A DNA stretch of 64,000 nucleotides from JAHQVI01 sp963749875. GTDB taxonomy: Bacteria > Pseudomonadota > Alphaproteobacteria > Rhizobiales > Rhodomicrobiaceae. Each line of letters opens with the position of its first letter. Position 1 is the stretch's first letter. The stretch lies in the NCBI GenBank assembly GCA_963749875.1, contig CAVVOX010000003.1, forward strand, positions 62,001 to 126,000. The letters are read 5' to 3'. The notes under the pieces were generated by a model that was not told where the DNA came from, ran no database searches, and saw nothing but the letters and a program-made list of their open reading frames with translations. A program made the translations under genes and the position numbers. Shown piece after piece: positions 18,356 through 27,866 of the stretch.

Positions 18356-19213
18356 GAAGCCAAACCTTGCCCAAATTGCTCTTGCTTCAAGAGCCGAGAT
18401 CGCGTCGTCCGCAATACTCATCGCCGCATGTCCTGCCAATGAAGCATCGAAAGCCGACAAAACGCCCACGCTGCGCCGCCGGAGCCAACCTCGCTCGACC
18501 GAAACGAGCCGAAGCCGCACCTTGTCGCCGTATAGCTCGCGCATTTTTGTCCGCACATCCATGATGCCATCGATCAGGCCGAGTTCAAGCGCTTGCCGCC
18601 CGCTCCAGAATTCACCTGTGAATAACTGTCCTTCGAAGGGCTCGATCTTCTTGCCGCGCCGGTCGCGGACGAGATTGGCGAAGTCCTCGTGGATCGAGGC
18701 CTGGATCGCTTTCAGGCGCGCGATGTCATCCGGGTTTTCGGGCTGAAAACTGTCGAGCATCAGCTTGCGCTCACCGGCCGTGTGAACCCGGCGCTCGACG
18801 CCGATCTTTTGAATGAGATCGACGAAGCCGAAGCCGGAATAGAGCACGCCGATCGAGCCGACGATCGAGGAGGAGTCCGCGTAAATCTCATCGCCCGCGC
18901 AAAGAAGCATGTAGCCGCCGGATGCGGCGACGTCCTCGGCGAACATATAGACGCGGATGTTCTTTTCGCGCGAAAGATCGCGGATACGCTGGAAGATCAG
19001 CCGCGACTGCACGGGGGACCCGCCCGGCGAGTTGACGATGATCGCAAGCGCATCTTCTGCCATCGAGAAGGCGCGGTTGAGCGTCGTTGCGACGTTGGAG
19101 AGCGCAAGTCCCTGCCGCAGAGGCGTCACCGCGCCTATGACGCCGGTCAGCCTGACGACCGGGATAAGGGGGGCGCTGTTGAAAAGGCGCTTAATGCTTC
19201 TGACTATTTTCAT
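18353..19213 (-). CDS. S49 family signal peptide peptidase-like protease
   Basis: SppA/SohB-type serine protease that cleaves remnant signal peptides at the inner membrane. It shows VNSPGGSPVQS, the nucleophile region AEDVAASGGYMLLCAGDEIYA, SIVGSIGVLYSGFGF and the general-base Lys in GERKLMLDSFQPE. 286 residues, the short form. ATG 19213 (MKIVRSIKRLF) is preferred over the longer open frame. The stop codon lies inside a palindromic repeat, so the present C terminus may have been set by repeat insertion. Confidence 0.9.
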   Translation of the reverse strand: MKIVRSIKRLFNSAPLIPVVRLTGVIGAVTPLRQGLALSNVATTLNRAFSMAEDALAIIVNSPGGSPVQSRLIFQRIRDLSREKNIRVYMFAEDVAASGGYMLLCAGDEIYADSSSIVGSIGVLYSGFGFVDLIQKIGVERRVHTAGERKLMLDSFQPENPDDIARLKAIQASIHEDFANLVRDRRGKKIEPFEGQLFTGEFWSGRQALELGLIDGIMDVRTKMRELYGDKVRLRLVSVERGWLRRRSVGVLSAFDASLAGHAAMSIADDAISALEARAIWARFGF

Positions 19214-19357
19214 GATCCAATGATGCGCTGAGCGGTTGGGGAATGAATGGGCGGAAAATGATGAACCAAGGCTTGATGATATGCCGGATGAGAGCCGGCC
19301 GTTGCGTGATGACAACAGTCTCTGCCCGCGCGCCGGATCCGGTGCAAGGGGGAAATG

Positions 19358-20158
19358 CTAATTGGCGGCCGCAACGTCAAGTGCGGCGCCGTCCCGCAAG
19401 ATCGCTCTGGCCTCCTTGGTGAATTCCCGTCCAGCCTCGTGCAGCACCATACCGCGGGCGAGCTTGAGCGGCGCCCGGCTGCCCTTGCGCCCCTGCAGGA
19501 TGATCCGGGACGCCCGCGCTTCTGTCCGCGGGAAGAGCGGAAAGACGGTCAGATCGCCAAACCGGCCCTGACAGAGTTGCAGGAGCCCCGCAAGCGCATC
19601 GGCGCGATGAACGATGGTTGCGGTCCCGCCCGGCTTCAGGAAGGCGGCAAGGCATTTCACCCACTTCTCCAGATCGCCCGGCCCGAGCGCATGAGCGCGG
19701 CGAAGCCGCTCATCCGGCGGCAGACGGGCTTCCCCCGCGGACAGGAAAGGCGGATTGGCGACAGCATGATCGAAGCTGTCGGGCGGAAGTCCGGCTTCGA
19801 CGAGCTGGCGCACGGGCCCCGTCACGTCACCGCAGAGAAAGTTTGCCCGGTCCTGTAATGTGTTACGCGCCGCGTTGGCGCGGGCAAGGGTGCAAAGATC
19901 GGCGTCGATCTCGATACCCGTTACGCGGACACCTTTGACCCGGCAGGCGATGGCGAGGGCGACGACCCCGCTTCCCGAACCCAGATCGAGCACATGCTCT
20001 CCCGCTTCCGCCGGACAGGCGGCGGCCAGAAAGACCGCATCGACACCGGCGCGCGATCCCTTCCGGGTCTGCGCGATGGTCAGCCGGCCCCCGAGAAAGG
20101 CGTCTTCCGTGGTTTCCAGCCCGTCCGGCCCCTCGCCCGCGTCAATCGCCGTCATCAT
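19358..20158 (-). CDS. SAM-dependent methyltransferase, TrmN6/YfiC-like
   Basis: Class I methyltransferase with a SAM loop (VLDLGSGSGVVALAIACR), acidic motif (VTGIEIDADL) and the adenine-N6 motif NPPF (HAVANPPFLSAGEA), which points to a tRNA1(Val) A37 or similar adenine methyltransferase. The probable start ATG 20158 or 20155 lies inside the end of the DUF2007 gene, overlapping it by about 17 nt, so the two are coupled. An LGGRLTIAQTRKGSRAGVDAV block before the SAM loop is characteristic of the TrmN6 group. Confidence 0.88.
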   Translation of the reverse strand: MMTAIDAGEGPDGLETTEDAFLGGRLTIAQTRKGSRAGVDAVFLAAACPAEAGEHVLDLGSGSGVVALAIACRVKGVRVTGIEIDADLCTLARANAARNTLQDRANFLCGDVTGPVRQLVEAGLPPDSFDHAVANPPFLSAGEARLPPDERLRRAHALGPGDLEKWVKCLAAFLKPGGTATIVHRADALAGLLQLCQGRFGDLTVFPLFPRTEARASRIILQGRKGSRAPLKLARGMVLHEAGREFTKEARAILRDGAALDVAAAN

Positions 20159-20369
20159 CTGGAAGCTCGATATCCGCAGCGCTGGCGACCCGCCGCGCGG
20201 CTGAATAGTCCTCATCGCTGACGAGCACACGCCGCGGGAGAATGCCGATCGATCCGTCGAGGATGCTCATATGCGTGTCCGCTACCTGATGCGGGATACG
20301 AGCGTCGTTGAGGAGCACCTCGATAAAGGACAGGAGGACGGCGTCATTCGTTCTGATCAGCTCTTTCAT
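20142..20369 (-). CDS. DUF2007 family small protein
   Basis: 75 residues matching the DUF2007 (putative signal-transducing) family: MKELIRTNDAVLLSFIEVLL, IPHQVADTHMSILDGSIGILPRR, LVSDEDYSAARRV. ATG 20369 follows GGAG. The gene overlaps the methyltransferase start and is divergent from ispB, the standard Hyphomicrobiales arrangement. Molecular function is not established. Confidence 0.85.
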   Translation of the reverse strand: MKELIRTNDAVLLSFIEVLLNDARIPHQVADTHMSILDGSIGILPRRVLVSDEDYSAARRVASAADIELPDDDGD

Positions 20370-20573
20370 TTTGTCTCCGACAAAGGACAATGCGCCCCAT
20401 CCCGCGACGCTAACGCCTATTGTAACGCTTGGTTACCATTCCGATCCTAAAGGTTGTAATTCGAGAGCTGCGATCAGGAAAGCGACTATCGTTCAACAGG
20501 TAACCCCGCGCGAGACGCTTGACCCGGGCTTTAGGCCTGAGGCTAATACTTCAGCGTCAAGGAGCATTTTAAA

Positions 20574-21602
20574 ATGGTGTCGCAATCGGGTCTGGTCGTC
20601 CCACCGGAGGAGCAGCGAGAGCTGCTCGACAAGCTGAAGCCGCTGATGGACCTCGTCGCCGACGATATGGCGATGGTCAATCGTATCATTCTCGACAAGG
20701 CGCGCTCCGATGTTGACCTCATACCGGAGCTGGCGCGCCATCTGATCGATTCCGGCGGCAAGCGGATGCGGCCGATGCTGACCATCGCGGCGGCCAAGCT
20801 CTGCGGCTATGAGGGCGGCGGGCATATCAAGCTGGCCGCAAGCGTCGAATTCATGCACACCGCAACCCTCCTTCATGACGATGTCGTCGATGAGAGCGAC
20901 CTCCGGCGCGGCAAGGCGGCGGCCCGGATCCTATGGGGAAACGAGGCGAGCGTGCTGGTGGGCGACTTCCTTCTGGGGCAGGCCTTCAAAATGATGGTCG
21001 AGGTCGGCTCGATGGGCGCACTGCGGGTGCTGTCGAATGCAGCCGTCGTCATTGCCGAGGGCGAGGTCATGCAGCTCTCGATCGCCAAGAACACCGCCGC
21101 CACGGAAGAGGACTATATGGCCGTGATCGAAGCCAAGACCGCCGCTTTGTTCGCCGCGGCGGCGGAGGTCGGCGGCATCATCGCCGAGCGCCCTGTTCCC
21201 GAGCAGACGGCGCTGCGCTCTTACGGCAAGAATCTTGGCCTGGCGTTTCAACTCATCGACGACGCGCTCGATTATTCCGGCGAACAGGCCAAGCTCGGCA
21301 AGAGCGTCGGCGACGATTTCCGCGAGGGCAAGATCACGCTGCCCATCGTCTTGTCCTACCGGCGCGGCGCGGAGGAGGAGCGCGCGTTCTGGCAGCGAAC
21401 CTTGCAGCAAGGAGAGCGCCGCGACAGCGATCTTGAAGTTGCCATTGCCTATGTCGAGACGTCGCGCGCGATCGACGACACGATCGAGCGTGCCCGGCAC
21501 TATGGCGCCATGGCCTGCGCGGCCCTGGCGAATTTCCCCGAAGGGCCGGCGAAAGCGGCGCTGCTGGACGCGGTCGAATTCTGCATCAGCCGGCTGCATT
21601 GA
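20574..21602 (+). CDS. ispB: octaprenyl/polyprenyl diphosphate synthase
   Basis: Trans-prenyltransferase making the long isoprenoid tail of ubiquinone. The first Asp-rich motif is in HTATLLHDDVVDESDLRRG, the second in FQLIDDALDYSG; GGKRMRPML and KTAALFAAAAEVGG are also typical. 342 residues, normal. It begins with ATG 20574 and is followed by an intrinsic terminator. The product chain length (C40 versus C50) cannot be read with confidence from sequence. Confidence 0.93.
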   Translation: MVSQSGLVVPPEEQRELLDKLKPLMDLVADDMAMVNRIILDKARSDVDLIPELARHLIDSGGKRMRPMLTIAAAKLCGYEGGGHIKLAASVEFMHTATLLHDDVVDESDLRRGKAAARILWGNEASVLVGDFLLGQAFKMMVEVGSMGALRVLSNAAVVIAEGEVMQLSIAKNTAATEEDYMAVIEAKTAALFAAAAEVGGIIAERPVPEQTALRSYGKNLGLAFQLIDDALDYSGEQAKLGKSVGDDFREGKITLPIVLSYRRGAEEERAFWQRTLQQGERRDSDLEVAIAYVETSRAIDDTIERARHYGAMACAALANFPEGPAKAALLDAVEFCISRLH

Positions 21603-21643
21603 GAGGCCGGACGGGCGGCCATTGACGGTGCGCAGCAATGGGA

Positions 21644-21673
21644 AACGGGGCCTCGCGGGCCCCGTTCTTACTT
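21644..21673 (+). terminator. intrinsic terminator after ispB
   Basis: Stem AACGGGGCC / GGCCCCGTT with a five-base loop, followed by CTTACTTT. Lies 42 nt after the ispB stop, between convergent genes. Confidence 0.75.
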
Positions 21674-21702
21674 TGATCTGTGGCTTCTGAAGCCTCGTTC
21701 GC

Positions 21703-22515
21703 CTATTTCAGCGGCGTGTAGGCTTCCTCTTCCTGGAAGTGATAGGTCAGGCGAGCACGAACCACGAACAGATCATTGTCGTTCTCGTGGACCAGTTGCT
21801 TTTCGTAGCAGTACCAATTCCAGGAGAGGGTGTCCTCACTGTCGCCGAAGAAGTAATAGAGGCCTTCAACGCCAAGGCTCCAATTCGGGTCGAGCTTCAC
21901 TTCAGCACCACCGCCGACAACAAGACCGACATCATTGTCGCCGGAAATGTCGAAGGATTTTTCACCCCAACCGAAGTCGGCCTGAATCGTCTTGTCCTCA
22001 AATCCAACGAATGCAACACCAGCCGTGGCATAGACCAGCAAGCTATCCATGGCATAGCCGAGCCGTCCGCGGAGGGACGCCAGGTAGTCGATCTTGTCGC
22101 CGAAGCTGATGTCTCCCTCAACGCCGATGACCTTCGCGCCTTCCTGCCAGTTATAGCCGACATGGACACCGCCCAGGAGGCCGACATCGTCGTCATCGTC
22201 GTTAAATTCGACCCGCTTCATGTCCTCCCACGGCCCGGGATCTGGGCAAACCACTTCGCGAGGCTCCTTTGGCTCCTCTAATGCAACCGCACTGAATTCT
22301 AATGTCTTTTTATCATAACAATGCCGCTTGCGAGCGCGATTGTCGCCGTTATCATTCCAAACACCGCCGATATGGCCGCCGACATAGAAGCCTGCCCAGA
22401 TCGGGGCGAGTGGCGCCACATAAGTGTCTTTATAGGATGTCAGATCGGCAGCAGACGCGCTCTGTATGCCGAGGACAGACGCGAGAACAACCGGTAGTGC
22501 CGCGATTTTGCGCAT
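21703..22515 (-). CDS. outer-membrane beta-barrel protein, Omp25/RopB-like
   Basis: Signal peptide (MRKIAALPVVLASVLGIQSASA) and then a small eight-stranded barrel: IWAGFYVGGHIGGVWND, LLGGVHVGYNWQEG, LASLRGRLGYAMDSLLVYATAG and a C-terminal aromatic strand (VRARLTYHF). This is the family of Brucella/Bartonella hemin-binding and Omp25 porins. An unusual insertion between strands 1 and 3 holds two to three Cys residues and the acidic run NDDDDDVG. The long frame opens at 22605 but ATG 22515 matches the signal peptide. Confidence 0.9.
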   Translation of the reverse strand: MRKIAALPVVLASVLGIQSASAADLTSYKDTYVAPLAPIWAGFYVGGHIGGVWNDNGDNRARKRHCYDKKTLEFSAVALEEPKEPREVVCPDPGPWEDMKRVEFNDDDDDVGLLGGVHVGYNWQEGAKVIGVEGDISFGDKIDYLASLRGRLGYAMDSLLVYATAGVAFVGFEDKTIQADFGWGEKSFDISGDNDVGLVVGGGAEVKLDPNWSLGVEGLYYFFGDSEDTLSWNWYCYEKQLVHENDNDLFVVRARLTYHFQEEEAYTPLK

Positions 22516-22901
22516 GAAAATCCCCCAATAGTGCCTAAGACTTGCTGTGCATGGCTTCTTCTTAGGCCATGCCTGGCCCCAGGCAGCATCAGAGGGCTTG
22601 CTCATGATAAACGCAAGCAGATGCGAAAGAGGTCGCTCCGGAATTATGACAACTGTGGCTGATTTGCGGCATGAATACTACTTAAAGTGGTCGAATTATG
22701 CTTCGATCAATCATGGATAGTGTTCGCGGTGGAAATATATTCGGTTCTTCGCAGATGATTCTCTGCCATGAATGACAACGAGCGAATCAGATTTGGGTTT
22801 TGCGCAGCCGTCGACGCGCCGGCTTGCGCGGCGGATGATGGTCAGCCCGCCGTGCCGGCGTCCGGTTGCGATAAGCCGGCCGCCCGATCTTGCCCGGGCC
22901 C
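22516..22901. other. intergenic stretch between barrel gene and HU
   Basis: About 385 nt. The part near 22600-22750 is A/T-rich and probably holds the promoter of the barrel gene. Open frames at 22768 on the plus strand overlap the HU terminator and show no recognisable protein; I see no RNA gene. Confidence 0.4.
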
Positions 22902-22939
22902 AAAAAGCAAAGCGCCCGCTCCTTGGGGGAGAGGGCGCT
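22902..22939 (-). terminator. intrinsic terminator after the HU gene
   Basis: On the minus strand AGCGCCC ... GGGCGCT pairs over seven bases and is followed by TTGCTTTTT. Located about 50 nt past the HU stop codon. Confidence 0.85.
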
Positions 22940-22988
22940 GTCGAAGTCGTACCTTGCGGGGGATGCCCCGCCGGTGTTCTCGCGAAGC

Positions 22989-23264
22989 TTAGCCGTTCAG
23001 GGCTTCTTTCAGACCCTTGGCCGGGGCGAATTTCGCCACCCTGCTCGCGGGAACCTTCACGGTTTCTCCGGTGCGCGGATTGCGGGCCGTGGTCGCCTTG
23101 CGGTCGGCCACCTTGAAGTTGCCGAAGCCGGGAATACGAACTTCCTGGCCGCCCATCAACGCCGTCTGAATGTGCTTGATGACAAACTCAACCGCCGCAG
23201 CCGCCTTATCCTTGGTGAGCTGCGCATCGTCGGCTACCGCCGCGACCAAATCCGTTTTATTCAT
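22989..23264 (-). CDS. hup: HU family DNA-binding protein
   Basis: 91 residues, normal HU length. MNKTDLVAAVADDAQLTKDKA is the dimerisation helix pair, VRIPGFGNFKVADRKATTARNPRTGETVKVPAS forms the DNA-binding beta arms, and AKFAPAKGLKEALNG the C-terminal helix. Nucleoid protein that bends DNA. Located directly downstream of lon, as in many alphaproteobacteria, but separated by a hairpin. Confidence 0.96.
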   Translation of the reverse strand: MNKTDLVAAVADDAQLTKDKAAAAVEFVIKHIQTALMGGQEVRIPGFGNFKVADRKATTARNPRTGETVKVPASRVAKFAPAKGLKEALNG

Positions 23265-23524
23265 GGTTATCCCTTTTCTTGATTCTCACTCAAAGTCCGC
23301 TGCCACCCCAAGCCGGCGACAAACGCCCACTTACAGAGGCTGCCCCGCATGAAGCCGAGTGGCAATTGCAGCCGAATGCCTCGTTGGGCTTTCGGGTCGG
23401 CCAGCCCGCCCCTGAGGGAGGACTAGGCAGACGGGGCATTACCTTAGCGAGATATATGGACTTTTGAAGATGCTATTTTCCAGCACCAAGGCCGAAAAAC
23501 CCAGGGTGACTCACAAGAAATCGT

Positions 23525-23553
23525 GATATGGCGGCACAATTGGCCGCCATATC
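23525..23553 (-). terminator. perfect hairpin just after lon
   Basis: Stem GATATGGCGGC / GCCGCCATATC with loop ACAATTG, beginning five bases after the lon stop. The minus-strand tail (ACGATTTCTTG) is only partly T-rich, so it may act as terminator or 3'-end stabiliser. Confidence 0.6.
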
Positions 23554-23557
23554 CGGA

Positions 23558-25990
23558 TTAATGCGCAGTTACGCCCATATCCGGTTGTATTGGCTGCTGA
23601 ATCGCCGGCTGTTCCTGAACGATCGGTGTCTCCTCCCATTCGATGGCTTCGGGTTTCCGGCTGAGGGCGATTTCGAGTACCTGTTCCATGCGTGAAACGG
23701 GGGTGATGCTCAGCTGATTCTTGACGCTGTCCGGGATCTCGGCCAGATCCTTGGCGTTCTCCTCCGGAATGATCACCGTATCGATCCCGCCGCGCAGCGC
23801 CGCCAGAAGCTTCTCCTTCAGGCCGCCGATAGGCAGGACCCGGCCGCGCAGCGTGATCTCTCCGGTCATGGCGACATCCTTGCGAACCGGGATGCCGGTC
23901 ATCACGGACACGATCGCCGTCACCATGGCCACACCCGCTGACGGCCCGTCCTTGGGCGTCGCGCCTTCGGGCACGTGAACGTGAATGTCCTTGCGCTCGA
24001 ACAGGGGCGGGGCGATGCCGAAGTCGATCGCCCGCGAGCGTACATAGGCGTTGGCGGCCTGGATCAATTCCTTCATGACGTCGCGGAGATTGCCCGTCAC
24101 CGACATCTTGCCCTTGCCGGGCATCATCACGCCTTCGACTGTCAGCAACTCGCCGCCGACCTCGGTCCAGGCAAGCCCGGTCACGACGCCGACATGGTCC
24201 TCCTGCTCCACCTGGCCGTAACGGTATCTCGGCACGCCGAGATAGTCGGTAAGGTTGGCGGGCGTGATGTCGACGCGGGTCTGATCGCCGCCCTCGATCG
24301 CCTTCACGGCCTTCCGCGCCAGCTTGGCGATTTCGCGTTCGAGATTGCGGACGCCGGCCTCGCGCGTGTAGCGCCGGATAAGCTCGATCAGAGCGTCATC
24401 GCTGACGGACCATTCCTCCGGCTGCAGCCCATGATTTTCGCGCTGGTGCGGCATCAGGTGGCGCTTGGCGATCTCAAGCTTCTCCGGCTCGGTATAGCCG
24501 GCGATGCGGATGATTTCCATGCGGTCCATCAGGGCCGGCGGAATATCGAGCGTATTCGCCGTGGTCACGAACATCACGCTGGACAGGTCGTAATCGACTT
24601 CCAGATAGTGATCGTTGAACTCGCAATTCTGCTCGGGATCGAGCACTTCAAGCAGGGCCGAGGCCGGATCGCCGCGGAAGTCGGCGCCCATCTTGTCGAC
24701 CTCGTCGAACAGGAATAGCGGGTTGATCTTCTTGGCTTTCCGCATCGACTGGATGACCTTGCCCGGCATCGAGCCGATATAGGTGCGCCGGTGACCGCGG
24801 ATTTCCGCCTCGTCGCGCACGCCGCCCAGCGACATACGCACGAATTCCCGGCCCGTCGCCCGTGCGATGGACTTGCCGAGCGAGGTCTTGCCGACGCCAG
24901 GCGGGCCGACGAGGCACAGAATCGGGCTTTTCAGCGCGTTGGTCCGCTTCTGGACCGCGAGATATTCGACAATCCGCTCCTTGACCTTTTCCAGCCCATA
25001 GTGGTCGGCGTCCAGGATCTCCTGCGCTTCGCGGAGGTCCGTCTTCACCTTGCCCTTGACGCCCCACGGGATCGACAGGATCCAGTCGAGATAATTCCGG
25101 ACGACCGTGGCCTCGGCGGACATGGGGCTCATCTGCCGCAGCTTCTTCAGCTCGGCGAGCGCCTTCTCGCGGGCTTCCTTCGAGAGCTTGGTCTTTTCGA
25201 TCTTGTCTTCGAACTCGGAAATGTCGTCGCGGTCGTCGCCGTCACCCAGCTCCTTCTGAATGGCCTTCATCTGCTCATTCAGATAGTACTCGCGCTGGGT
25301 CTTCTCCATCTGGCGCTTGACGCGGCTGCGGATCTTCTTTTCGACCTGCAGGACGGAAATCTCGCTTTCCATCTGCATATAGACGCGCTCGAGCCGCTCC
25401 GAGACCGTCGTGATCTCGAGGATCTCCTGCTTTTCCGAAATCTTGATCGCCAGATGCGAGGCGATGGTGTCGGCGAGCTTCGAATAGTCGTCGATCTGCG
25501 AGATCGTGCCCAGAACCTCGGGCGAGATCTTCTTATTGAGCTTCACATAGCTTTCGAACTGCGCAACGGTCGAGCGCGCCAGCGCCTCGATCTCATCCTG
25601 GGCGCCGAGCGTGTCTTCGACGCGCTCGATCTCCGCCTCGAAAAAGGCCTCGTTCGCGGTGAACTGTTTGATGTTGGCGCGCGAGGTGCCTTCCACGAGC
25701 ACCTTGACCGTGCCGTCCGGGAGTTTGAGAAGCTGCAGCACGGAGGCGAGCGCACCCATCTTGTAGATCGCGTCGGCCTCGGGTTCGTCATCCGCGGCGT
25801 TTTTCTGAGCGACGAGCAGAATCTGCTTGTCGGTGCGCATGACCTCGTCAAGCGCATTGATCGACTTTTCGCGTCCGACGAAAAGCGGCACGATCATATA
25901 GGGGAAAACCACGATATCGCGTAGCGGCAGAACGGGAAAGACCTCAGGTCTGCCAAGATCTTCAACGGCTTGTGTTTCGTTTTCCGTCAT
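23558..25990 (-). CDS. lon: ATP-dependent protease Lon
   Basis: 810 residues, complete LonA. An N-terminal substrate domain starts VFPVLPLRDIVVFPYMIVPLFVGREKS; the AAA+ module has Walker A GPPGVGKTSLGKS and Walker B PLFLFDEVDKMG; the C-terminal protease has the Ser in PKDGPSAGVAMVTA and the Lys in GGLKEKLLAALRGG. Degrades misfolded and regulatory proteins. It lies in the conserved order tig-clpP-clpX-lon-hup. Heat-shock control is expected, but I could not confidently place an RpoH promoter. Confidence 0.98.
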   Translation of the reverse strand: MTENETQAVEDLGRPEVFPVLPLRDIVVFPYMIVPLFVGREKSINALDEVMRTDKQILLVAQKNAADDEPEADAIYKMGALASVLQLLKLPDGTVKVLVEGTSRANIKQFTANEAFFEAEIERVEDTLGAQDEIEALARSTVAQFESYVKLNKKISPEVLGTISQIDDYSKLADTIASHLAIKISEKQEILEITTVSERLERVYMQMESEISVLQVEKKIRSRVKRQMEKTQREYYLNEQMKAIQKELGDGDDRDDISEFEDKIEKTKLSKEAREKALAELKKLRQMSPMSAEATVVRNYLDWILSIPWGVKGKVKTDLREAQEILDADHYGLEKVKERIVEYLAVQKRTNALKSPILCLVGPPGVGKTSLGKSIARATGREFVRMSLGGVRDEAEIRGHRRTYIGSMPGKVIQSMRKAKKINPLFLFDEVDKMGADFRGDPASALLEVLDPEQNCEFNDHYLEVDYDLSSVMFVTTANTLDIPPALMDRMEIIRIAGYTEPEKLEIAKRHLMPHQRENHGLQPEEWSVSDDALIELIRRYTREAGVRNLEREIAKLARKAVKAIEGGDQTRVDITPANLTDYLGVPRYRYGQVEQEDHVGVVTGLAWTEVGGELLTVEGVMMPGKGKMSVTGNLRDVMKELIQAANAYVRSRAIDFGIAPPLFERKDIHVHVPEGATPKDGPSAGVAMVTAIVSVMTGIPVRKDVAMTGEITLRGRVLPIGGLKEKLLAALRGGIDTVIIPEENAKDLAEIPDSVKNQLSITPVSRMEQVLEIALSRKPEAIEWEETPIVQEQPAIQQPIQPDMGVTAH

Positions 25991-26225
25991 CTGGGTCTCC
26001 CAAGAATGGTTCCACCGCGCAAATTAGAAGCTTGCGCCTGTCTGGCAGATGAACAGCCAGTTTTTAGGTGTGAGCTTCGGCTCGGTTCTGCACCGAAGCT
26101 AAGTTGGATTCGGCCGGCAGCTGCTTGATGATCTAAGCGGTTAAGTGGCAACCCACGCATCGAATATCAACCTATGCCGATCCCTTATGTCGCCGCGATA
26201 GCACAGGCTTAGCAAAACTGCGCGA

Positions 26226-27485
26226 TCAGGCGCTGGACTCTCCGGCGCGCTCCGAATAGATGCGCAATGGCTTTGCCTTGCCCTCGACGACCTCGGGACT
26301 TATCACGATTTCCTCGACGCCCTTAAGGCTTGGCAGCTCGTACATGCTGTCGAGAAGAATGGCCTCCATGATCGAGCGCAGGCCGCGCGCGCCGGTCTTC
26401 CGGTCAATCGCCTTTTTTGCGATGCCGACCAGCGCATCGTCGGAGAAGGTCAACCGCACGTCCTCCATGTCGAAGAGGCGCTGGAATTGCTTCAGAAGCG
26501 CATTTTTCGGCTCGCGAAGGATCTGCACCAAAGCGGGCTCATCCAGATCCTCAAGCGTCGCGAGAACGGGCATACGGCCGATGAATTCGGGGATAAGACC
26601 GAATTTCAGCAGATCTTCCGGCTCGACCTGACGCAGCACATCGCCCATGCGCCGGTCGTCCGACGACTGGACGTCGGCGCCGAAGCCGATCGCCGTCGTC
26701 CGGCCGCGCTGCGAAATGATCTTCTCGAGGCCCGAGAAGGCGCCGCCGCAAATGAACAGGATATTGGTCGTATCGACCTGCAGGAATTCCTGCTGCGGAT
26801 GCTTGCGGCCGCCCTGGGGCGGAACGCTGGCGACCGTGCCTTCCATGATCTTGAGCAGCGCCTGCTGCACGCCCTCGCCGGAGACGTCCCGCGTGATGGA
26901 GGGATTGTCGGACTTGCGGCTGATCTTATCGACCTCGTCGATATAGACGATGCCGCGCTGGGCACGTTCGACATTGTAGTCGGCCGATTGCAGCAGCTTC
27001 AGAATGATGTTCTCGACATCTTCGCCGACATAACCGGCCTCGGTCAGCGTCGTGGCGTCGGCCATGGTGAACGGAACGTCAAGGATGCGCGCCAGCGTCT
27101 GCGCCAGAAGCGTCTTGCCGCAGCCGGTCGGGCCGATCAGCAGGATATTCGACTTGGCCAGCTCCACATCGTTGTTCTTGCCGGCATGATTGATGCGCTT
27201 GTAGTGGTTGTGAACGGCGACCGAGAGCACCTTCTTGGCGTGATCCTGGCCGATCACATAATCACTCAGAATTTCGCAGATTTCGGCAGGCGTCGGCACG
27301 CCGTCCCGCGACTTGACGTAGGAATTCTTGTTTTCCTCGCGAATGATGTCCATGCAAAGCTCGACGCATTCATCGCAGATGAACACGGTCGGCCCTGCGA
27401 TGAGCTTGCGCACTTCATGCTGGCTCTTTCCGCAGAAGGAGCAGTAGAGTGTGTTTTTCGTGTCGCTGCCGCTCACTTTGCTCAT
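26226..27485 (-). CDS. clpX: ClpX ATPase subunit
   Basis: 419 residues. N-terminal C4 zinc-binding domain (CSFCGKSQHEVRKLIAGP, then CDECVELC), Walker A GPTGCGKT, Walker B YIDEVDKI, sensor and IGF loop (AIGFGAD) that docks on ClpP. Unfolds tagged substrates and feeds them to ClpP, encoded 380 nt upstream on the same strand. Confidence 0.98.
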   Translation of the reverse strand: MSKVSGSDTKNTLYCSFCGKSQHEVRKLIAGPTVFICDECVELCMDIIREENKNSYVKSRDGVPTPAEICEILSDYVIGQDHAKKVLSVAVHNHYKRINHAGKNNDVELAKSNILLIGPTGCGKTLLAQTLARILDVPFTMADATTLTEAGYVGEDVENIILKLLQSADYNVERAQRGIVYIDEVDKISRKSDNPSITRDVSGEGVQQALLKIMEGTVASVPPQGGRKHPQQEFLQVDTTNILFICGGAFSGLEKIISQRGRTTAIGFGADVQSSDDRRMGDVLRQVEPEDLLKFGLIPEFIGRMPVLATLEDLDEPALVQILREPKNALLKQFQRLFDMEDVRLTFSDDALVGIAKKAIDRKTGARGLRSIMEAILLDSMYELPSLKGVEEIVISPEVVEGKAKPLRIYSERAGESSA

Positions 27486-27866
27486 TCGCCTACCTCAGTC
27501 TTTCCGGTGGATACTGCCGGGTTCACAAGGGCCTCCTGCCACGCTCATCGCTTCTCCTGGTCAGCCGCTCGCCGGCAGGCGTGAGACGACCTGGGATGTA
27601 TGCTATTCGCGGAATCATCAAGATTTTTCTAATTGCGGACGATTGCCGAACTCTTGGCCGATTTCGGCAAGGCGGGGACGGAGATACTTCATTAAAACAC
27701 GTAAGAGACAACATGCACTCCCGACGCGAACCCGTATTCCCAGTAGCTGGCACAACCTCCGATAGATAAGAGAGTCTTTGGCCCGCAAAAAGATTCAAAA
27801 CATGGCCTGGTTACTGCTTACCTCTCACTATTCTCCGCACCATTCGCCCGATTAGTCAAGCCGTCC
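27486..27866. other. intergenic stretch between clpP and clpX
   Basis: About 380 nt without a supported gene. On the minus strand near 27595-27630 there is CTTGAT, 14 bases, CATACA, a weak match to a heat-shock sigma promoter that could serve clpX. The short open frames here have no family support. Confidence 0.3.

Noticed and set aside
22768..23116. Plus-strand open frames upstream of HU
   Set aside because: They overlap the HU terminator and HU gene in antisense and show no protein signature.
24791..25924. 377-codon plus-strand frame opposite lon
   Set aside because: Antisense shadow of lon.
26077..26101. GCTTCGG/CCGAAGC hairpin as a clpX terminator
   Set aside because: Seven-base stem with a 12-base loop and no T run on the relevant strand; too weak to call.
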